Shown here in pieces: positions 22,401-26,469 of a DNA stretch of 26,469 bases. The DNA lies in the IMG/VR virus record IMGVR_UViG_3300030108_003207, positions 1 through 26,469 of that record; one strand, 5' to 3'. Under the pieces are notes generated by a model, which saw only the letters and a list, made by a program, of their open reading frames with translations, had not been told where the DNA came from and did not search any database. The first letter of the stretch is position 1. Every line of letters starts with the position of its first letter. Position numbers and translations under genes: made by a program. Origin of the DNA: a virus.

Positions 22401-23914
22401 ATTGCATCAGTTAGATATGCTCTAGCACCTGAGGTTGCACCAATAACTAGTGAACCTGCTGCAATGGTTTGAGCAGTTGCCAGTTCCAAAATTGTAAACA
22501 TTTGAACATCAAAGATATTCAATTTATATTGATCATCAGCAGTTCCAAAAATATTATCGGGATCACCAATATGTTCTAAAGAAGAAACACGAGCAAAACC
22601 AATAATACTACCTGCTTGAGATCCTGGACTTGATGTAAATGTATCTCTTAGTTCTAAAGTTTGATAAGCATTAGTAATTGTGGAACCTGCAACATTAGGG
22701 AATCCATAAACATTCTTTACAGTTGTAAAGTTACCCATCTCAAATGGGATAATAGTGTTTTGTGCTGCTTGAGTTTCACGAGGTTTATCTAAATCAATAT
22801 AAGTAGGTGCTAATCTCTTAATTCTATATCCTCTAACGTACGCTACACCTGAACCAAATTCAACAGCATATTTTGATTCGGTAGCAGTAAATCCTGATGA
22901 AGTTGTAGCACCTGCAGCATATACACCATTATTAAAACCATCATCAAGGTTTTCTCTCATTGTAATTTCAAAGTCTTTGATAACGTAGTCTCCAGACTCT
23001 TCAAAAGTTCTAAGTGCAATACTCTTTTCTAATTCATCATATGCACTTCTATCTACAAGTTTCTCTACCTTTGATGCATTAATACGAAGAAGTTCGATAA
23101 AGTTTTTATCAGCATCATCAGTAAGAAGTTTTTTAATTAAGTTTGTGGTGATTCTAAATCTATGAGAACCAGGAGCAGCATAGTTAGATGTTCCTGCAGC
23201 GTTATCATTGAGGCTAAGGTCATCTTCTGGGGTGACAATCGACTCTTGAATATCAAGTCCGATACGATAGGAGGGGTTACTTCCATATTGATCTAAAAGA
23301 ATATACTGGTATGGGACATCAACAAAGAATCCCCTGATGAAATATACACCAGATTGCACATAAGCAACAGAACCTGTTTGAAGAGCACCAGTAGGAAGTA
23401 ATTGTGCAAAAGGAGATCCAACTTCAATCAAAGTGGTTCCGAAAGTGATCTCAGTATCTGTAATTAATTGTTCGTTATTTGCGAAAGTTGCTTGATTACT
23501 GTCCGTGCCACCAGATTCAATATATTTTACATATAAAGTGATATATCCTTTATCTGAATCAGTTGAAGAAATACTATAAAGAACCTTTGCCTTTACACCT
23601 GTGGTAAGACCAGTAATAATTTTATCGTTTAATTGAGTTCTGTAGAGTTCAACATCAGCACCTAAGAAAGACTCTTGGAGCATAATACAATCGACATTCA
23701 GGTCATAACCAACTTGACCTGGTATAACCATTGCACCATCTTTGAACAAGTGAGCACCAACATTCTCCACTTGATTTTGCATGATGCTTTGCATCGTTGT
23801 AAGTTCCCTTGCTTGAATAGGGAAGCCAGGACGAAACAAAACTCGATAGAAGTTTTTACTCGTATCAAAGTCGTCGTAATATGGTGTGACGTTTAGGTTG
23901 GTATTTTGTGCCAT
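16448..23914 (-). CDS. 2,488-aa DUF4815-type tail/baseplate protein
   Basis: A giant virion protein, probably part of the baseplate or tail periphery. The N-terminus (TPYYDDFDTSKNFYRVLFRP, then GFPIQARELTTMQSIMQNQV, and KDGAMVIPG) is the DUF4815 signature known from marine T4-like phages. The next several hundred residues continue this domain (YFIRGFFVDVPYQYILLDQY, KYAVEFGSGVAYVRGYRIKR). Inserted modules include about three FxxGExVTG...TSGA units (near 22330-22470, 20920-21070, 17765-17935) and one TYTIGASDYTT Gly-rich unit (21905-22130) also found in the giant fibre. Near the C-terminus is a segment with TSIAVSDAGAFHKI and KINNEIISYSAI. It starts in a TAATG overlap with gp8 and ends in one with the 75-aa gene. 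Its position between gp8 and gp13 is where T4 has gp9-gp12. The exact role is not established. Confidence 0.85.
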   Translation of the reverse strand: MAQNTNLNVTPYYDDFDTSKNFYRVLFRPGFPIQARELTTMQSIMQNQVENVGAHLFKDGAMVIPGQVGYDLNVDCIMLQESFLGADVELYRTQLNDKIITGLTTGVKAKVLYSISSTDSDKGYITLYVKYIESGGTDSNQATFANNEQLITDTEITFGTTLIEVGSPFAQLLPTGALQTGSVAYVQSGVYFIRGFFVDVPYQYILLDQYGSNPSYRIGLDIQESIVTPEDDLSLNDNAAGTSNYAAPGSHRFRITTNLIKKLLTDDADKNFIELLRINASKVEKLVDRSAYDELEKSIALRTFEESGDYVIKDFEITMRENLDDGFNNGVYAAGATTSSGFTATESKYAVEFGSGVAYVRGYRIKRLAPTYIDLDKPRETQAAQNTIIPFEMGNFTTVKNVYGFPNVAGSTITNAYQTLELRDTFTSSPGSQAGSIIGFARVSSLEHIGDPDNIFGTADDQYKLNIFDVQMFTILELATAQTIAAGSLVIGATSGARAYLTDAISADDTLIVYQVEGTFVEGEMVTVDGENVDTIAAMHEYQYSDTRQYVARDESTNNIEFTCDAILEDALPVEGETFTYSTSAGNVATTDTVSGADGSRTAGTYTIGASDYTTDGNGTGATFSIVIDGSGAATVTIVKGGFGYIVNETFTVTDAKLGGGGGASLTFDVATVGASIEGLQSNFALDLRPGDQVYFSSTEFVTVDGVTQTAIATTNTSNIFNYGRQLVNVTVGSSAPSADTYNAAVRLRTALNDIGNADLLSDMPKKYIKSISDESMIVRRTFDAQTVASNSISITLPENEQFQAISDENYTFTVLAGSNATHPVGDQITINTTNSGAIGYTTFTSSDRTTLQIENLTSITSIKVTATISKNVTTRKTKSGNQMFVLKVNKTIKDLDKQNYNLTYSNLYGTRIQDRDLSLGLVDCYRLHAVYESLDDNDPVIPSVTLVEPTFFATGTIVTGRTSKARAKVVAFSSGTLKLNVVYLSGQFQAGEILDGFDSNNIAINAIINDSVGSVIVGSKVVTENYFMEVNQTGFIYDISKIVRKKGVAAPVRKLKIIVDYYSHSATGDYFSGQSYLDTTYADIPFFGFQFLADYLDFRPGAKNLFSGTGTVASPAFVNCSTFDFKSRVFNVSGTPNATVFDIPKLNSNFRCDFDWYLPRIDKAFVTPDGEFQIIKGKSSERPQEPDDLKDGMLLATISHKPYGFDPLADTVIVRSDNKRYTMRDIGGLERRLDQVEYYTSLNMLETDTFNTQILDASGKNRLKNGFIVDDFGDHSKSDVGHEDFSASLDFRQGYARPSHYTTNVPLVINTTLSTNIQQTGPLITLPYTEEAIINQPYASRVENINPFNVFTYIGRITLTPGSDDWLDTNRLPAAVQQIEGDFQAVSSELNVDQNGFAPIEWGAWETTWTGEKVISSKTVKNKHWLEEDIGRSPRPNVWGGRGMRRINVVEKIRTTEEQVREGVRTQVIPRIDRQSMGDSILSSTSIPWIRSRNVELDVARLKPRTRFYSFFDGKTTIDYMVPKIIEIIKDPTVDSRTNSTPFVIGETVTGELSGCKFKVAAPDDFFKFNPYDDTTLPTSYASTTAFLNIDTTELSKQAIGDFYGNMQVQEVLVGTSGARAVVKDRRLISDRFGKMKASFFIPNPGLDTNPRWATGTRTLRLSTSETDSRLSGAVESSAQVAYEARGTLNTVQENILAIRNAEVVQDTVTQEQTIQTTRTETRQVGWYDPLAQSFIVDEIGGRFLTSVDVYFFKKDSNIPVSMQIRTMENGYPTTTILPFSDVTLEPDSVQLSESAAVATRFTFDAPVYIPQSQEHCFVLLSDSNSYQIWISRMGEIDITGDRTISEQPYAGVLFKSQNATTWTADQYEDLKFIINAASFSNTGQTKLVLNNAELGRGNGGKLNLRSDAIQTFQPELVLTLNSTTLPYTVGSRIYQKTTLAEGTITARTVTAGGVQLTINDISGNWAAGSNTGGVIANRVVSSKTLATMVVTGASGDFTVGETITGNSSTAPTAEVVTWTTGTNTLTLKYVSSAFTPSSETITGSLSTKTATVSSITYSGDAVETAAIQPSYPTGTPTYSTGQRKIRVYHSNHCMHSASNNVIIEGAKSEVSETALTASISATDTSIAVSDAGAFHKIINGGAIGTSNVGYIKINNEIISYSAISSDNKTITAHERGLDGTTATSHADESVVECYNLDGIPLTEINKTHAGIGNVTLDYYEISTSSIARLGILGGGQTIFATQNIQYNTLVPQIERMLLPKTDVTARINTISGTSINDGTTLSQASFANDGVFSDIILSQDNELISPQLVCSAINESSELSGAKSFRMDLTMTTEKTTISPVIDTDRMSVTLVSNRVNNPADPNTAKLSVGDDHDAVYITRTATLTNPSGSIKLYFAGYRPPNSEIKVLYRVRPVGSSVPIEQLGFDFFPSAGSKIPATSEREIYRSYEYEVSGLSFDQYQIKVVFVSPNQALVPIIKDLRAIALAV

Positions 23915-25410
23915 TAGAATTCGATTACGATTTTGATGTCTTCTACTTGGTCGTTAGCACGACTGATTGCTCGTCTATTATCTATGTAAACAACGTCACC
24001 GCTATTTGACGCTAATTCTGGTTTAGAATAACCATTATTAAACTTCATACCCAAATCATATTCAGTGTTGTTAATTGTTCTAGAAGAAGAGTTGGGAACA
24101 GCAGGGAAATTGACATCTGGTTGACCAGCTGCACCAGAAGTTGCACCGTTGATGACGTTAGATCCGTCAAACTCATTTTGTGTCCCTGTAACTTCGGGGA
24201 AGATACCATCAACAGCGTTCTGATAATACTTCAAAACTTTGGTTGTGGCATTCCAAGAAATAACACGACCACGAGCAGTAACGTTGGTTCCACCAACAAC
24301 TCGTGTTTGAGTAATAATTTCATCAGGCACATAGTTGCCTTGGAATGTAGGAGAGAAGATTGCTGCCTTTGTAGCAGAAACCGTCAAGTCCGAAATCAAT
24401 TCAGAAGTTCCAAATTTTAAAGGATTAGTAACAAGACCAATACGACGATAATCGTTATCGATTGGGAAGTCACCTGCACCTTCATCATATGATAGTTTGG
24501 CGTTGATCATTACACGGAAAGCACCGAGTTCAACAACTGCATCTGCACCATGTCCGCCTGGAGGAGGAATGATTACATCAACTATGGCACCAGTTCCTGT
24601 TCCAACACCAGTAATGTTGTCAACACTTACTTTACCAAAAGTATATCCTGTTCCACCAGATGTAACAGTAGCAGAAATAATTTTACCACCATCTACAACA
24701 ATAGAAACACGACCACCAGTTCCATCACCATTGATTGCCACATTATCATAAGTTCCGTTATTATAACCAGAACCAGCTGAGTTAATAACAACTGTATCTA
24801 TTTCACCAGAAACTGCGTTTGTTTTCACTGATGTGTTTGTGAAAACAGGCATATAATCATTTGAAAAGAACTTAAGAACCGATGCTACGGGGATGGTATA
24901 CATGTATTTCCAACGATAACCATCACCAGTAGTGATAATTGAAGTAGAAGTACCTGTAGGTTCCACTGTAGAAGGTTTTCCATTATAGCATTGATATTGT
25001 GAATTCACGACATAAAAGTCGGAATCATATAATTTAGTAGCACCTGAAGCAGCAGTTTTTGTAGGAGAATAGTCATGTCTATACATGTCATAGGTAAAAC
25101 CTAGTCCACCTGTAGTTTGTTCTGGGGAAACCCAGTCAATTCTACGAACAACCTGAATGGTATCAGAAGCGAGGACTCTCTTCATCGATATCATATCATC
25201 GTACGATCCAGAAAACTCTGAGAATGAGTCTACTGCCTGTGGGGGCGAGTTCTCATTATCCCAAGTTTGAGGTCTACCAATGAAAAGATACAAACGATCA
25301 CGGGAAGTTCCCGCTGCATCGTCACTCTGAGTTGCGTCAGGACCTTCCAGTGCTTTTATAAATTTCTTTGCAGAAAATATTCTAAATTGATCAGTTAATA
25401 GGGCTGCCAT
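23914..25410 (-). CDS. 8: Baseplate wedge protein gp8
   Basis: 498 aa against 334 aa in T4. gp8 is a structural subunit of the baseplate wedge. The N-terminal motif (LYLFIGRPQTWDNENSPPQA, residues 40-59) corresponds to T4 IFITFGRSEPWSSNEN. VVRRIDWVSP (87-96) matches the T4 RRDW region. TTGDGYRWKYMYTIP (160-174) matches GDGYVWEYLFEIP, and the C-terminus (GDVVYIDNRRAISRANDQVE) matches GEMIYMENRPPIIMAMDQTE. The extra length comes from two inserted modules: a Gly-rich stretch at 200-290 (VVINSAGSGYNNGTYDN, SGGTGYTFG) and a second at 355-425 (YVPDEIITQTRVVGGTNVTA, WNATTKVLKYYQ). It is preceded by a late promoter and overlaps the DUF4815 gene by TAATG. Confidence 0.92.
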   Translation of the reverse strand: MAALLTDQFRIFSAKKFIKALEGPDATQSDDAAGTSRDRLYLFIGRPQTWDNENSPPQAVDSFSEFSGSYDDMISMKRVLASDTIQVVRRIDWVSPEQTTGGLGFTYDMYRHDYSPTKTAASGATKLYDSDFYVVNSQYQCYNGKPSTVEPTGTSTSIITTGDGYRWKYMYTIPVASVLKFFSNDYMPVFTNTSVKTNAVSGEIDTVVINSAGSGYNNGTYDNVAINGDGTGGRVSIVVDGGKIISATVTSGGTGYTFGKVSVDNITGVGTGTGAIVDVIIPPPGGHGADAVVELGAFRVMINAKLSYDEGAGDFPIDNDYRRIGLVTNPLKFGTSELISDLTVSATKAAIFSPTFQGNYVPDEIITQTRVVGGTNVTARGRVISWNATTKVLKYYQNAVDGIFPEVTGTQNEFDGSNVINGATSGAAGQPDVNFPAVPNSSSRTINNTEYDLGMKFNNGYSKPELASNSGDVVYIDNRRAISRANDQVEDIKIVIEF

Positions 25411-25435
25411 TTTGGGATACTATTGTCCTCCTGTT

Positions 25436-25443
25436 TATTTATG
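25436..25443 (-). promoter_or_regulatory. Candidate T4-type late promoter CATAAATA upstream of gp8
   Basis: CATAAATA on the minus strand lies 5 nt after the stop of the upstream gene and 26 nt before the gp8 ATG at 25410. An AGGAGG Shine-Dalgarno-like stretch follows it, though it is 16 nt from the ATG. It has the same core as the motif at 15962. It would drive gp8, the DUF4815 gene and the two small genes as far as the terminator at 15972. Confidence 0.6.
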
Positions 25444-25447
25444 AGGG

Positions 25448-26469
25448 TTACGAGCGAACAGTTGCTTGATATTCAATACTCTTGATTCTATATCGTGCAC
25501 CACCGTTCCCTACGAGGTCCTCGCCTCCTAGAATTGCTTGTGCAACTGCACCCGCACCAGTCGTATCACCAGTTGCATTAGTGAATGTTACTGTGGGGTG
25601 TAGGTTATATGTGTTATCAACAGATTGTTGAATACCATATCCACCATTGTTGATAGTAATAGAAGCAACTTGGTCTCCTGCAGCTGTGAGAACAGCAGTT
25701 CCAGTCGCTTGAATGTCACCAATATTTTCAAACGCTACTGTTGGTGCAGCAGTATAGTTTGTGCCAGGATTTTGAATAATAACATCAACTACAGTTCCGC
25801 TATCAGAGAACTCATAAAGATATCCACCAATACCAACTGCAATGTTTCCAGTATTAAATGGAACAATGCTACCTACAACTACTGTTGCTGTTGTTGGATC
25901 ATAAGAAACAACAGTTCCAATGACGCCAGAAGTTGCACCTGTAACAACTTCATTAACGCTATAATTTATACCATTACCATTTGTCACATCAAGTTGAATA
26001 CTTAGAAGTGCAGTGTGTTCAACACCATCACTCAAAGCACCAGCTGAAACTATTGTTGCAAACTTGAATGGAATAGTTCCATCCTTTACATTATCACCAA
26101 CTTGGAATAATGTTGTATTAGTTCCACCTTGAGTTTCTTCGATACCATATAAAGAATTATAGATACCACCATCTAGACTAATCTGATTAGCATAATCAGT
26201 GCCAGTATTATCTAGGTCAGCAATACCATCACCCGCTGATGTTGGCAAGATATCTTGGAAAGAACTATCTGCCAATAAGGAAGGAGGTTCTGTTAATAAG
26301 AAAATATTAGATCCAGTAGTTGTAAGAACAGTATGAGGTTGGAATCCAGCTGGTGCACTAGAAGCAACTCCTGCGTCAAACTGCACGATAGCATCTTCAG
26401 TAGAAGGAATACCACCGTCAATAAATGCTAATTCATCAACTTCAAAAGTAACTAGAAGTTCTCTAGAAA
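25448..26469 (-). CDS. Baseplate/virion structural protein, gp7/VrlC position (5' end outside window)
   Basis: The reading frame is open to the right edge (it begins SRELLVTFEVDELAFIDGGI in the window), so only about the last 338 residues are seen. It is rich in Thr, Gly, Val and Asn and beta-like. The visible part contains one module like those in gp8 and gp14 (SVNEVVTGATSGVIGTVVSY, then DPTTATVVVG) and a Gly-rich repeat pair (VIIQNPGTNYTAAPTVAF, ASITINNGGYGIQQ). The C-terminus is ARYRIKSIEYQATVRS. Immediately upstream of gp8, T4 carries gp7 and cyanomyoviruses carry a large gp7/VrlC-like wedge protein, so that is the likeliest identity. No direct match to T4 gp7 is visible in this segment. 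The assignment rests on synteny. Confidence 0.6.
   Translation of the reverse strand, partial: SRELLVTFEVDELAFIDGGIPSTEDAIVQFDAGVASSAPAGFQPHTVLTTTGSNIFLLTEPPSLLADSSFQDILPTSAGDGIADLDNTGTDYANQISLDGGIYNSLYGIEETQGGTNTTLFQVGDNVKDGTIPFKFATIVSAGALSDGVEHTALLSIQLDVTNGNGINYSVNEVVTGATSGVIGTVVSYDPTTATVVVGSIVPFNTGNIAVGIGGYLYEFSDSGTVVDVIIQNPGTNYTAAPTVAFENIGDIQATGTAVLTAAGDQVASITINNGGYGIQQSVDNTYNLHPTVTFTNATGDTTGAGAVAQAILGGEDLVGNGGARYRIKSIEYQATVRS

Overview
The window is part of the genome of a marine T4-like cyanophage (a cyanomyovirus). Two kinds of evidence support this. First, an ordered T4 tail and neck module is present: gp8, a very large DUF4815-type tail protein, a giant fibre-like protein, then gp13, gp14, gp15 and gp16. 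Second, there are cyanobacterial auxiliary metabolic genes: a plastoquinol terminal oxidase (PTOX) and a phycocyanobilin:ferredoxin oxidoreductase (pcyA). Every supported gene is on the minus strand, so the reading order runs from base 26469 down to base 1. Coding is almost continuous, with many ATGA or TAATG junctions, and no stretch over 300 bases lacks a gene. I saw no tRNA, rRNA, CRISPR array, transposase or integrase.

Reading 5'->3' on the minus strand. (1) 26469-23914: the 3' part of a baseplate or virion protein in the usual gp7/VrlC position, then gp8. (2) 23914-15972: a 2,488-aa DUF4815-type protein, two small coiled-coil proteins and a strong rho-independent terminator. (3) 15969-5702: a late promoter, a 2,418-aa repeat-rich fibre-like protein, and then neck proteins gp13 and gp14, tail terminator gp15 and small terminase gp16. 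(4) 5726-3403: another late promoter, a beta-rich probable structural protein and two highly basic modular proteins. (5) 3371-1: an accessory region with a Cys-rich mini-protein, a 2OG-Fe(II) oxygenase, a chain of small proteins, PTOX, a 47-aa membrane microprotein, an SNase-like protein missing part of its active site, and pcyA running off the left edge.

T4-type late promoter motifs (NATAAATA) lie just upstream of several genes (25436, 15962, 5719, 1695, 1501). This suggests that the tail genes and some of the accessory genes are transcribed late. Regions 4 and 5 occupy the place where T4 and many cyanophages have gp17, the large terminase. That matches the hyperplastic region between g15 and g18 described for cyanomyoviruses. 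PTOX (plastoquinol oxidation) and PcyA (bilin synthesis) would act on photosynthetic electron flow and pigment metabolism in the infected Synechococcus or Prochlorococcus cell.

The most notable structural pattern is a pair of recurrent Gly/Thr-rich beta modules. They appear in up to five different virion proteins in this window: the gp7-position protein, gp8, the DUF4815 protein, the giant fibre and gp14. Other points of interest are the lesion in the SNase active site, hidden small membrane proteins (one translationally coupled to PTOX), and a pair of Lys-rich mosaic proteins of unknown role.
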